Shown here one piece after another: positions 21,771-32,260 of a DNA stretch of 64,000 nt (position 1 is the stretch's first letter; every line of letters begins with the position of its first letter). The stretch comes from Capra hircus (taxonomy: Eukaryota > Chordata > Mammalia > Artiodactyla > Bovidae), in contig NC_030836.1 in assembly GCF_001704415.2 (NCBI RefSeq), positions 29,362,001 to 29,426,000 on the forward strand, read 5' to 3'. A program made the position numbers and the translations under genes. The notes beneath the pieces are model-generated. The model had not been told where the DNA came from and did not search any database. It saw only the letters and a list, made by a program, of their open reading frames with translations.

Positions 21771-23039
21771 AAATCAACAGTTCCCTCACAGTGGAACTAG
21801 TATCCTGTTAGTTGTGGGAGAACAAGATGCAAAGCTTTGGTCCCATGGAAATGTGACTGAGGGGGGATGGGCTCAGAGATCTGCTTTAGTCAGGTGGGGA
21901 TTTCTAGCACAGTCCTCACTGCCTGCTAATGCTTTGCGGGTAAAGGCCAGGGCTCAGCTGAGTCACAGTGCCACCCGCCCACCTGTGCGGGCAGAAACAC
22001 CTCATTATCAAAAGCAGTAACATCCCTAAGAACATGGTATCCCAGATGCATGAACAAAGGCACTCCACTGAAAGCGCCTCCCTAGGAGTCCAGGAAGCCC
22101 ACTCTCCAGGGGCACTGCTGACTGTTCCTCAGTGCAGTGGTACCTGGGCTCCAGTCACTGCCAGCCAGGCCCCTCTCCCACTGGTCCTCTTTGGACGCGA
22201 ATGATGCCAGGAGAGGGAAAGGCAAAGCGGCGAGCTGTGGTGTTCCCAGTCTCCCAGCAGTTTCTTTCTGAGTCTCTGGTGAGTCAGAGTTTGTTTGAAT
22301 GTGAATCATCTGCTATCATAAAAGTGACAGTACAGCTGGCTGCCGGGAACCCCGAGGAGGAGGAGGAAATGTGTGCTGTGAAGCAGGGGGGAGCGTGTGT
22401 GTGTGCGTGTGTGTGTGTGTGCACGCACGCGCGCGTACAGTGGGCAGGACTGTCCTCACTTATCAAAGAGATTCCTAAGGAGGCCCTTCTGAGTGAGGCA
22501 GGGGGTGGGAGGGACGAGACATGCAGAGGCCACTCTGAATGGATGAGGGCCAGGACCTCTTCACGCCAGGGGGCCAGTCTGCCACCTGCCCCATCGCTGC
22601 AGCGCCTGGATTTCGGTCCACTCAGCAGTCCCCTCTGCCTCCTAGGGACGTGCAAGGAAAAGGTAGACTGGAGGCCTGTGGCTACCCCCTTATTCTCCTG
22701 GTGATAGCACCTCTCCCTTAGGAGTCGGGATGCAGGTGAGGGCTTCAGCATGATGCCTTGTGCCCCAGACCTCAGGATCAAGGGCTTCTGCCAGTCACTG
22801 GGTGGGGCCTGTGCCGGGGGCCGGAGGTCTGTGAGTTTGGGACTCACAGAGGTTGCTGACAACCAAAAAGCTGCCAGTAGAGAAAAGAAGCAGGTGGAGA
22901 TAGTGCTACTTTGGTGCCAGGACCCCCTTTTATCCATCCTTGCTTCTCCTACAAAGTAACAGGAAGTTCAGAGATCACTCAAGACCCCTGCCAGTTGCCT
23001 AGAAAGAAGCTATAGTTTAGGTATTCCAAGGGTTTGGGT
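21771..23039. other. GC-rich unique DNA
   Basis: Overlapping open frames of about 190 and 217 codons lie on opposite strands here, neither with a recognisable domain. No repeat apart from the GT tract. Confidence 0.4.
22398..22438. repeat. GT/GC alternating microsatellite
   Basis: Uninterrupted purine-pyrimidine alternation, GTGTGTGTGC then GCACGCACGCGCGCGTAC: a Z-DNA-prone sequence. Confidence 0.85.
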
Positions 23040-23930
23040 CATTCACCAGACACTTCCTTAGAGCCTCTTAAGCTCTGGTTTGGTGCAGGTTCTAGGTGGT
23101 GGGTGCTAGATGCTGGGTGCTAGGTGCTGAGTGCTGGGTGCTAGGTAGTAGGTATTAGGTGCTGGGTGCTATGCGCTGAGTGCTGTGCTTAGTTCCTGAT
23201 CACAGGATGCTCATAGTCTGATAAGGGTGACATGAGGTAAATGGTCAGCTGTAACACAGTGTAAGAAACATGAAATCGGGTAAGCATGGGGGCTGAGGAG
23301 GCCCATGGTGCTGGAACCTACATGAGATGGGGGCTGCCACGGGCCGTGAGGACAAACGGTCCTGGGAGGGCCTCTCAGGGAAGTGTCTGGACTGATGGGA
23401 AGGGCAGAGGGGAGAGAGAGGGCATCCGTGCAGGGGAGCCAGCCCCTGCCAGGGCCTGGAGCCCTTCTCTCTCAGGAAGTCAAGGACTTCCTGGCTGAGG
23501 CTGGTAGCTGAATGAGGGCTGGCTGGTTCTCACAAAGGCACAAGGGAGCCATGGATGCTTTTAAGCGGAGGAGGGACGTGCCCAGAAGGGTCGGCCAGGA
23601 GGCTGTTGCAGGGGCCTGGGTGAGGCCTGGCTCAGGGCTGCGCTGGTGGAAGCAACGAGGATGGGAGACTTCAGATGTGTTAGGAGGCAGACTTAACAGG
23701 TCTTGGTAACTGATGGGAACTTACAGACATTAAACAACTAATTACACAATTAATTATGCAATTTCTACTGTGCTAAGAAATTCTGAAGGAGCGCAGAGGA
23801 TGTGAGAGCCTAATAAAGAGAGGATCTGCTCTGGCCGGGGGCATGGAGAAAGCTTCCTTGAGGAAGTGATGTTGACGTCTTACAGGCTGAGGAGGAAACA
23901 CCCAGGTGAGGTGACTGGCAGGGGGCAGGG
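23040..23930 (-). repeat. L2 LINE, long antisense fragment
   Basis: Antisense L2 in order: 'cattcaccagacacttcctt', the expanded heptamer block, 'ggatgcttttaagcggagga', 'cattaaacaactaattacac' and 'gaaagcttccttgaggaagt'. Very diverged. Confidence 0.55.
23103..23186. repeat. Heptamer tandem repeat, 12 units of GTGCTRG
   Basis: Twelve consecutive 7-bp units (gtgctag, atgctgg, gtgctag, gtgctga, gtgctgg, ...) without phase change. It grew from the L2 word 'ctaggtgctggg' at this position. Confidence 0.92.
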
Positions 23931-25020
23931 AGTTATCACCCCAGAAGAAACCCTCAACAAACCATGCATGGGTTTCATAAGGACAAATATCCCAATGGCC
24001 TCGCTTCTCAGTGGGAGAAGGCCACACCCCAGAGCCGCCCCATGGGCCTGGGCGCAGTGGACGCAGCAGCTGACAGGGGCAGTGAACGCTTCCTTGGCTC
24101 CTTGCCTTCCACCCGTGTTTCCTGGGATCACCCCCCAACTCCAGATGAACCACGTGCATTTGAATCTTTGTCTCAGAATCTACTTCGAGGGTGATCCAAA
24201 TAAGACAGTGGATGTCCCCCTAGTTGCCCCAAGAGGGAGCAGGGCATATTTACTACGTCCCGCTATGGAGGAGGAGGTCTACTTCTGGAGAGCTAGCAAT
24301 TTCATTTGCAGGACTTTTTTTTCCCCTGGAGGCCTTGAGCCACAGGGTGCGGGATAGGACTTAACAAACACATATATTTTAAATTCTAAGCTCACACGTG
24401 ACCTTTCTATATGGCGGCAGGCCTGGGGATGCAATCACCGGGTCCTTTGTGCAAGCCGCCTGTCCCTCCACCCCGGGAACAATGCCTGGACGACTGATAT
24501 CTCTGTTTTGCCATCTGATCATTTTGTTTCCTTCCTCCTTTAAGAAAACTGTTAAGAGACAGAATCACTTGAGGAAAGCAGTCTTGGCCTACTTACCCCC
24601 TCCATCTGTCTTGTGTGGGAAGGAAACGCAACCATTCTGGGCCTTCCAGCTTCCTTCCCAAAGATTTCGGTGCCCACTTGGCCTGTTGGAGCCAGTTGGT
24701 GGCTTCCACTTGGCATGCGCCAGCCCTGCTTCCCAGGGGCCCCCAAGTTAAAAAGCAAGTTTTAAGAACAAGCTCTCCTTTCCTGGGGATTGTTGACAGC
24801 TAGAGAGCCCATGGGCTCATCAGTGTGATACTGAAGAGAGAAATGATCAGGGCAAATGGCTCCAAATGGAGATGAAAAAGCCTTTGCCGTGACAGGTCAG
24901 AGCTATCGCAGGCTGCTGGAGCAAACGCAGCTGGGGGATAACGGGGAACATGGGCCATTTTGCAAATCAAAAACAAGAGGCAAAGGACAGCTAACGTGTG
25001 ATGATACAGAAGACAGAAGC
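23931..25020. other. Unique DNA, nothing recognised
   Basis: No repeat or gene recognised. Confidence 0.4.
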
Positions 25021-25320
25021 AAGGCGAGAGAAGCGGGGAGAGGGCAGGCCGGCAAAGGAGGAGGGAAAGAGGGGAGCACGGGGCCTGCCAGCATCAGCAA
25101 GCATTCAAAAGAGCGAGCGGAAGACGGAGCATGCACAGACGTCCCCAAGGATGAAGGCGGCGGAGGGACCCGGGCTCCCGAGTGAAGAGTGCGGCAAGGC
25201 TCCCGGCGCCCTTCTGAAGAATACGAGACATCCGTGGTGCTATCGAATAGCAGAAGATGGCTCCTCTCGGACTTAGCACAGGATGCGGTTCATCTTTGGA
25301 GCGCATCCTCAGTGCACCCC
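25021..25320. other. CpG-dense patch (CpG-island-like)
   Basis: Hand count over these 300 bp: 21 CpG, 75 C and 108 G, so about 61% GC and observed/expected about 0.78. This passes the classic island thresholds while the rest of the window is CpG-poor. It contains AAGATGGC near 25254, a YY1-like core. No linked gene is visible. Confidence 0.5.
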
Positions 25321-25364
25321 GGTGTCACTTCTTAGATGCTTTGGCAAGAAGTTTGGGCATGAAA

Positions 25365-25570
25365 AGGGCGGAGGATGAGATGCAGAAAAAAAGGAAAGCC
25401 CAGGGAGGTAAGGGGAAATGTGGGAGGTGATGGGAAGGAAGAAAGGAGATGGAGAGAGAGAGAGGAAGAAAGGAGAGGGGAGGGGAACCGAGCGGAAGGA
25501 GCCAGGGAAAAGCGAAAGAGGACAGGATGGGCGTTTGAGAGAGGAGGGCAGAGTGGAGGGCGATGCAGAG
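25365..25570. repeat. Polypurine (GA-rich) tract
   Basis: Nearly all purine on the plus strand (gaaggaagaaaggagatgga, agagagagaggaagaaagga), immediately right of the CpG-dense patch. Confidence 0.75.
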
Positions 25571-25679
25571 CCTTTGGAAATCTTAAGCTAAGACCGAGCC
25601 AAGCAGCTAACATCAGTGAAGGACCTGCTAGAAGCCACACACTGGGCTAGCTGTCATGTCGTTATCTGACTTAATCCTT

Positions 25680-25785
25680 AGGATTCTTGCCTGGAGAATC
25701 CCATGGACGGAGGAGCTTGGTGGGCTACAGTCCACAGGTCGCAAGAGTCAGACACGACTGAGCGACTTCACTTTCACTCACACCA
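25680..25785 (+). repeat. Bov-tA 3' half
   Basis: Begins mid-element at 'gattcttgcctggagaatcc' and ends 'actgagcgacttcactttca'. The tRNA-like head is missing. Confidence 0.92.
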
Positions 25786-25808
25786 ACACCACATTGGTGC
25801 TGTTACAC

Positions 25809-25929
25809 CGCTTTTTTTTTTTTTTTTTTTTGGCTGCCCCATGTGGCTTGTGGCCAGTTTCCCCACCAGGGACTGAACCTAGGCCAAGGCAGTGAAAGCC
25901 CAGAATCCTAACCATTAGGCTACCAGGGA
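25809..25929 (-). repeat. CHR-type SINE
   Basis: Antisense CHR with a long T run, 'ttggctgccccatgtggctt' and 'ttaggctaccaggga'. 10-bp duplication with one mismatch at 25799-25808 and 25930-25939 (gctgttacac/gctgtcacac). Confidence 0.88.
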
Positions 25930-26153
25930 GCTGTCACACTCAAGTTGAGGAAAAGGAGGGCTCTGAGAATTTAAGTAACTTTGTCCCAAATCACAACACT
26001 GAGGAAGAAGGGAGGCTGGGATCTTAACTCAAGGATGAAGGAAGTTCAAGATGCTCCAAGATAAGCCCCACTTCAGGGGAACAGGCACATGCCTGCCTTT
26101 ATGGACTACTGGGCTCCCATCAAAGGTACCAATTTATCACAGAAAATGCCTAT

Positions 26154-26597
26154 ACAGTAGGCCCCCAACATACAAATGAGTTCTGTTCCGAGAGCTCATT
26201 TGTAAGTTCAATTTGATCAATAGTCCAACAAACTTAGCCTAGGTACCCTACTAACACAGTTATACAGTACCGTACTGTAGTAGGTTTATAATAGCTTTCA
26301 CACAAATTATACACAAAAAAACGAACACAAAAAATAAAGACAACTTTAATTTTACAGTAAAGGACCTTGAAAAGTACAGTTGTACAACAGCGGGCATACA
26401 GGGGCTGGCATCCAGTGAACAGGCAAAGAGTCACTGACTGGAGGAGGAGAGAAGATGGGAGATGGTAGAGCTGAAGGATCTTCAGCAATAGGAGACGGAG
26501 GGCAAGCTGTAATCTCATTCACACCTGATGTTGATGGAACTCCTGTTCCTATCTTTGAAAGTTTGCAATTTGAAGATTCCTATATAAAGGACTGTCC
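26154..26597. mobile_element. Tigger-like DNA transposon remnant
   Basis: About 440 bp between 'cagtaggcccccaacataca' and 'tatataaaggactg', whose ends are weakly inverted (CAGT...ACTG) with a TA on the left. Interior AT-rich with no transposase. The family assignment is tentative. Confidence 0.5.
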
Positions 26598-26624
26598 TAT
26601 AGATGTAAAAACTTAGGCCTCCAA

Positions 26625-26640
26625 CCACCAGGGGGCGCTA
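26625..26640 (+). promoter_or_regulatory. Near-perfect CTCF motif
   Basis: CCACCAGGGGGCGCTA matches the CTCF core consensus base for base and is followed by TCGCCCCAGCAG. It starts 28 bp beyond the end of the Tigger-like element. Binding is inferred from the motif; the core faces plus. Confidence 0.7.
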
Positions 26641-27139
26641 TCGCCCCAGCAGAAAGAGCCACCACACTCATCTAAGAACTAGCTATGCAAGGCAAAGGCG
26701 TTATTTTCTAGCTTGAGTTTGTGGGGGATTTGTTATCAGTTGATTTTCACTCTATCCTGGATCCCATCTAAATGGCATCTACCTGTTATTCTCAATCGGT
26801 ATCTGTTTGTTCCCCCTTCTCAAATTGTGACCGTGGACTTCTTTGTTGCTCTGGTTAGCTGTCTGTCCCTTGAAAGATGGCTGGAGCCTCTTGCCTCCTG
26901 TTGGCTTGTGTCCGGGCAGAGACCCTGATGCGTGTAGCTGCGTGGTACACTTTTGATAAATGAGTGAGCCAATGAGAGGATGCAGACACGCTTGAGCAGG
27001 AGAGAATCTCAATGAAGCATTTAATCCTACAAGCCCCCTACAGATGGGAATCTCAGAGGTCACTTTTAAGCAAAGAGCGCCAGAGAGGGAGCTATCTGCA
27101 CTTTCCAACAACCTTCACGTTGGGCTTTGCCTTCAAGAC
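26641..27139. other. Unique DNA
   Basis: No repeat or gene recognised. Confidence 0.4.
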
Positions 27140-27149
27140 TGCCTTCTTG

Positions 27150-27352
27150 GGACTTCCCCAGTAGTCCAGTGGTTAAGACTTTGCTTTTCAATGCACGGGG
27201 TGCAGGTTCGATCCCTAGTTAGGGAACTAAGATCCCACATGCCTCAAGACCAAAAAGCCAGACATAAACTGAAGTAGTATTGTAACAAATTCAATAAAGA
27301 CTTTTAAAAAATGGCCCCCATTAAAAAAAAGAAGTTTAATAGAAAAAAGAGA
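27150..27352 (+). repeat. CHR-type SINE
   Basis: Sense CHR: 'gtccagtggttaagactttg', 'ggttcgatccctagttaggg', A-rich tail. A perfect 12-bp target duplication, tgccttcttggg, lies at 27140-27151 and 27353-27364. Confidence 0.95.
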
Positions 27353-27364
27353 TGCCTTCTTGGG

Positions 27365-27698
27365 GTTTAGCTGTTTAATTCACTGCTGTCTTCTTTGGGG
27401 AGTGGGATTAGGAGCTAAGAGAAGAGTTATTTATCTTGTTTGTCCTGGTAATGATAATAATAAATACTCCTGTCCACGTCTGCCATGATGTTCAATGATG
27501 TTTAAGAACAATTTATAAGCTAACTCTCTCTGAAAGTGGCTACTGTCTGCGGGGTTCCACTCTCCTTGACCATCTGCAAATTCTCTAATGAGGGCCCCAG
27601 AGACTGCAAACCAGCAGTAAGAGAATGTTCTAGCATTGGCTACCCCTCATCCAAACCTCTGATGGTTCTTGCTGGAAAGTCATCCTTTTAACTCCTCT
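27365..27698. other. Unique DNA, nothing recognised
   Basis: No repeat or gene recognised. Confidence 0.4.
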
Positions 27699-27706
27699 CA
27701 GGCAGG

Positions 27707-27899
27707 AAGACCCTGATGCTGGGAAAGATTGAGGACAGGAGGAGAAGGGGATGACAGAGGAGGAGATGGTTGGATGGCATCATCAACTCATTGGACATGA
27801 GTTTGAGAAAACTCTGGGAGATGGTGAAGGACAGGGAAGCCTGGTGTGCTGCCATCCACGAGGTTGCATAGAGTTGGACACGACTGAGTGACTGAACAA
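27707..27899 (+). mobile_element. BovB LINE 3' end
   Basis: 'cctgatgctgggaaagattg' to 'gacacgactgagtgactgaa'. An 8-bp duplication caggcagg at 27699-27706 and 27900-27907 marks the insertion, only about 190 bp long. Confidence 0.92.
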
Positions 27900-28059
27900 C
27901 AGGCAGGTCTGCTGTGGGACAAATCACGGTACCCCACATCTTTTCCTCTACAACACCCCCCCCTTCTCTGTCTCCAGGTTGCCTACCCACCCCAGCCTCG
28001 TGGTCTCTATCTTTCCTGATGACTTCAGGGTCATTGCCAAACTAAGAAATCCCTTTCCA

Positions 28060-28390
28060 TCAGTGCTGTTTTTCATTTTGAACCACAAAATAAAACACTT
28101 TATTGCAATTACAAATAGCAAAGCTATTTTCTGCCAAGCCTCAGCATCCAAACTTAATAGCATGCTGTAATGCCACCCTGTGCTGATATGTGGCATATTT
28201 AATATCCATCTTTCTTAGAAATAACAGTGTTCAGAAATTAGAAGGAACTTTAGCAGTGAAATAATTAATGTGGATAACCGTCATAAACGCCACAAACGGA
28301 ACAAATACAGATGGTTGGGAGCCTTGATTGCTAATATGGTAACCTGTTTTGACAGAACTTTAAATTTTTTCCTCGGGAGGTTTGGGGATG
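28060..28390. other. Candidate conserved enhancer-like block
   Basis: Repeat-free AT-rich block with TTATTGCAATTACAAATAG, GGCATATTTAATATCC, GAAATAATTAATGTGG and GATTGCTAATATGG. Conservation inferred. Confidence 0.4.
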
Positions 28391-29066
28391 GAAGTTAAAA
28401 TGTCCCTTTCCTCATGACAAGAGCCCAGTCTTTCTGGGTCAGGGATTCATGGACCTCCTAGTCAGGCAAAGGAGCATCTGAGAGCTTTGGCTAAGAGGAG
28501 GGCTTGCATCCTGGGCCTGGGTCTCTCTCTCTCTCCCACCCTGGCTGTCAGGAGGGGGACTTCTGTCTTCTGCAACCATATCTCCAGCCTCTGTCTCAGG
28601 CTCAGGCAGGCGGGGCCGTCCTGGAGAAGCAGCCAGGCATCTCCCTCCCCTGCCATGTGGCTCCCGGGGCGGGTAGGAGCCCCCTGGCTGGGCTCCACTC
28701 AGTGGGAAGTAGCTCTTTGAAGATTCTGGCTGCAAGCAGGTGCAGGTTACAGAATCCAGCTCCATGAGACTGCACAGAAATGAAAAACCGTCATAGAAGA
28801 ATGACTCACCAAACACGCAGGCAGAAATCTGCTGAGGCAGATATACAAAGGGGGTGTTTGAGAGAATGACAGCTCCTGGCTGTTCCTGCTTTCAGCCCTG
28901 CTGACCTCAAAGCAGCAGTGGAAGCAGAAGGACCATCTGCGTGTCTCATGAGGAGTCAGAGGTCCCAGGGAAACCCTGAAAGACAAGCTGGGGGAAGGAG
29001 GGTAGAAGGAACCAGCCTTTGCCCAACCCCTACGATGGGGCAAGCGCCGCTCTCTGCAATTAATCT
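28391..29066. other. Unique DNA, nothing recognised
   Basis: No repeat or gene recognised. Confidence 0.4.
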
Positions 29067-29400
29067 TTTTTTTTTTCTTTTAACTTTTTATATTGTGTTG
29101 GGGTTTAGCTGGTTAACATGAACAATGTTGTGATAATGTCAGGTGACCAGTGAAGGGACTCAAGTCATATGTATACATGTATACATTCTCCTCTAAACTC
29201 CCCTCCTATCCAGGCTGCCACATAACTTTGAGCAGAGTTCCCTGGGCTCTATAGTAGGTCCCTGTTGGTTATCCATTTTAAATATAGCAGAGTGTACCTG
29301 TCTATCCCAAACTGCCTAACTATCCCTTCCCTCCATGCTTACTCCTGGCAACCATAAGTTTGTCCTCTAAGTCTGTGAATCTGTTTCTGTACGTATTTTT
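29067..29400 (-). mobile_element. L1 3'-UTR fragment
   Basis: Antisense: 'gtgttggggtttagctggtt', 'aactcccctcctatccaggc', 'tgttggttatccattttaaa', 'cccaaactgcctaactatcc'. Confidence 0.88.
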
Positions 29401-30145
29401 TAAATCTATTTACCTTTCACAGTGGTCATTTGAGTGGGCATGGTCGGCTAATATTTAAGACATGGAAACCGAGAGTTAGACAATAAGCGATTTGCCAGGT
29501 TCACCTGGGCCCCCACAGAGCTTCCGGGGTTCTGGGTAGCCCCTGGCTGGCCAGGCACCCCCAGTGGTGCCATACTACAGGGGCTTCACTGAGTCCCTAT
29601 CCCCCTGAGGCCAAACTCTCTTCTCTGGTGCTGAATCCCAGCCCCTCTCTCCTACTCAAGGAAATGGATCCAAACATCTGTACTCTTTCTCTCTGGGGCC
29701 ATCATTTTCCCGTTCTCTGTAATCATCTCCTTACAAAGATACTGTGGTATCTCTGAGTTTAAAAAAATGGACAAACCTCCTTTGACTCTGGTCCTCTCCA
29801 GCCACAGGTCCTCTTCTGTGTCCGCTCTTACATAACAGAAGAGCTGGATCCACCATCACCAATTCCCCTTCACCCAATCTCTCTTGAACCCACTCACTTA
29901 GATTTTGCCCCCAGCTCTCCACACTGCCCCACCCTGCCCCCTGCCCCAAGGTTACTGCCAAATCCCGCAGTCAGGTCCTAATTGGTTGATCAGCTCTTCC
30001 TGTTTGAACGCTTTCTACTCTTTGTCTTTGGGAGAACAAGCTCTTAGGTCACAGCTGTTCCTTCTCCATCCCTTTGTCGGTCCTTCCACATTATTCCAGA
30101 TGTTGAAGGACCTAAGGGCTTTTCTGGCTGTCTATACTTGCTCCT
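29401..30145. other. Unique DNA, nothing recognised
   Basis: Pyrimidine-rich; no repeat or gene recognised. Confidence 0.4.
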
Positions 30146-30358
30146 GCTATTGCTGCTAAGTCACTTTAGTCCTGGCCAACTCTTTGTGACCCTATGGACT
30201 GCAGCCCTCCAGGCGCCTCTGTCCATGGGATTCTCCAGGCAAGAATACTGGAGTGGGTTGCCATGCCCTCCTCCAGCAGATCTTCCTGACCCAGGGATCG
30301 AACCCCCATCTCTTACATCTCGTGCACTGGCAGGTGGGTTCTTTACCACTATCACCAC
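30146..30358 (-). repeat. Bov-tA SINE
   Basis: Antisense: 'gctgctaagtcactttagtc', 'caagaatactggagtgggtt', 'acccagggatcgaaccccca'. Confidence 0.95.
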
Positions 30359-30469
30359 TCCTAAGTTAACTTATTTAGTCTTCTGTTTTCCAATACTATC
30401 TACATGTTGAAGATTATCTCCTTGCCTGACATCTCTCTTTGCATGTCTTATGAACGTCTTAAATGTAAT

Positions 30470-30682
30470 TCGGGACATCCCTCATGGTCCAGTGGTTAAG
30501 AATCCACCTTCCAATGCAGGGGACACAGGTTTGATCCCTGGTCAGGGAACTAAGATCCCACACGCTGTGGGGCAATTACTGAGCCCAAAAGCCACAACTA
30601 GAGAAGCTTGAGATGGAATGAAAGATCCTGCGTGCCTGCCACATCTAAGACCCGATGCAGCCTCATGAATAAATATTTTTAA
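30470..30682 (+). repeat. CHR-type SINE
   Basis: Full-length sense CHR with 'ggtttgatccctggtcaggg' and the CHR 3' body 'gatcctgcgtgcctgccaca'. Perfect 9-bp duplication aaatgtaat at 30461-30469 and 30683-30691. Confidence 0.93.
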
Positions 30683-30699
30683 AAATGTAATCCATCCAA

Positions 30700-30906
30700 A
30701 GTGTTAGTCGCTCAATCATGTCTGACTCTTTGAGAACCCATGGAATGTAGCCTGCCAGGCTCCTCTGTCCATGGAATTCTCAAGGCAAGAATACTGGAGT
30801 GGGTAGCCATTTCCTTCTCCAGGTGATCTTCCCAATCCAGGACTCAAACCTGGGTATCCTGCATGACAGGAGGATTCTTTACCATCTGAGCCACCAGGGA
30901 AGCCGT
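30700..30906 (-). repeat. Bov-tA SINE
   Basis: Antisense: 'tagtcgctcaatcatgtctg', 'aagaatactggagtgggtag', 'gagccaccagggaagccgtg'. Confidence 0.95.
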
Positions 30907-30914
30907 GATCCACG

Positions 30915-31615
30915 GCCTGTTCACAGCCCCCAACCTGATCCCCTCAATATCATCCCCTGCTCAGAAAACGGCAACCTCAGTCTTCCTCTTGCTCAGGCTA
31001 TGGCATCAGAAGTCGTCCCCCTCTTTCTCTGACACTCCATATTCAACTCAATCTTTTATCCAGAAAACTGACCACTTCACAGCATCTCTGCAGCTGCCTT
31101 CTTGGTCCCAGGCAGCATCATCCTGGACCAGCTCCTAGGAGATGGCTGCTTCTCTCCTTGCCCCTCCAGTGTCCTCCCAGTGCGGGGTGGATACACGATC
31201 CTGACACGGTGTGACTCAGATCCTGGTGCTCCTCTGTCCAAACTTTTCAGTGGCTCAGGGTCGGGATCTGAGCCTTCACCCTTCCCATCTCAGCTCCTAC
31301 TCATCTCCTTCCTCCCTCTGCTTCAGCCGCACTGACTTTTTGCTATTTCTCAGGCGTGCTAAGCAGGCTCCCTTCTCCAGATCTTGAACCTTACTTTTTT
31401 TTTTTCTACCTGCTATCTCTCTTACCCAATCTTATTTTTCTTCATTGAATTTCTCATCACCGGATATATATTTATTTATTCTATTCTCAGTAGAATGCGA
31501 AGTCTTGGGGGCAGGGAGTCCATTTTGTCCACTCCTGTGTCCCCAGTGCTCAGAATAGAGTAGCCCAGACATTCAGTAGATGCCCAATATATATTTGCTG
31601 AGGGGATGAATTTAG
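30915..31615 (+). repeat. L2 LINE, long sense fragment
   Basis: 'cagaaaactgaccacttcac', 'ccttcttggtcccaggcagc', 'tttttgctatttctcaggcg', 'tagaatgcgaagtcttgggg', 'gtccccagtgctcagaatag' follow L2 order to its 3' end. Confidence 0.65.
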
Positions 31616-31956
31616 ACCCAGTGTGACCCTGGAGTCTGCCTCCACCACCCCCGCCCTGTCCCACACGGCTACTTGCCAGCAGACAGGGGCGTGTAGCACA
31701 GCTAGGGTGGGGGGCAGGCTTTGCTCGAGGGCTGTATCTGCCTGGCACCCTGGTGATACTGAGTTCTAAATGCCTCAGCCCTGTACCATCTTTGGAATTC
31801 ATCTTTTTCCCCCAAGGAGTCCTTGCTCCTTTTAAAGGAACATGCTATTTAGAAGCCAAGGTGGGAATGCTACAAGTATGTCCTTACTTCCAGCCTTCTC
31901 AGTGTAAGCATTCCACCTTTTTCATTTTTATATTTGCTAACTTCCATGACAGAGAG
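31616..31956. other. Unique DNA, nothing recognised
   Basis: No repeat or gene recognised. Confidence 0.4.
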
Positions 31957-32260
31957 AAAATTGAAACCAAGTAGGGGAAGGGGTGGTAGTGGGATGAACT
32001 GGGAGATTGGGATAGACATATATATACTACAGTGTGGAAAATAGAAAACTAAAGAGAAAATAGAAAATAGAAAACTAATGCTACTGTATAGCATAGGGAA
32101 CTCTATTCAATGCTCTCTGGTGATCTAAATGGGAAGGAAATCCAAAAAAGAGGGGATGTGTGTATATGTATAGCTGACTCACTCTGCTGTACAGCAGAAA
32201 CTAACACACGCTGTAAAGCAACTCTTCTCCAAAAAAAATTTTTTTTTAAAGAAAAAAGAA
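31957..32260 (+). mobile_element. L1 3'-UTR fragment
   Basis: Sense L1 3' end: 'actgggagattgggatagac', 'atagcatagggaactctatt', 'ctgctgtacagcagaaacta', A-rich end. Contains a short local duplication of 'aaatagaaaactaa' near 32040-32075. Confidence 0.9.

Larger units (their letters stand above)
25590..26035 (-). repeat. MIR SINE split by two younger SINEs
   Basis: Three collinear antisense MIR pieces: 25590-25680 ('gttatctgacttaatcctta'), 25786-25808 ('caccaacaccacattggtgc') and 25940-26035 ('tgaggaaaaggagggctctg'). Confidence 0.65.

Noticed and set aside
22132..22937. Opposing 190- and 217-codon frames as an overlapping gene pair
   Set aside because: Mutually antisense, compositionally driven, with no recognisable protein features.
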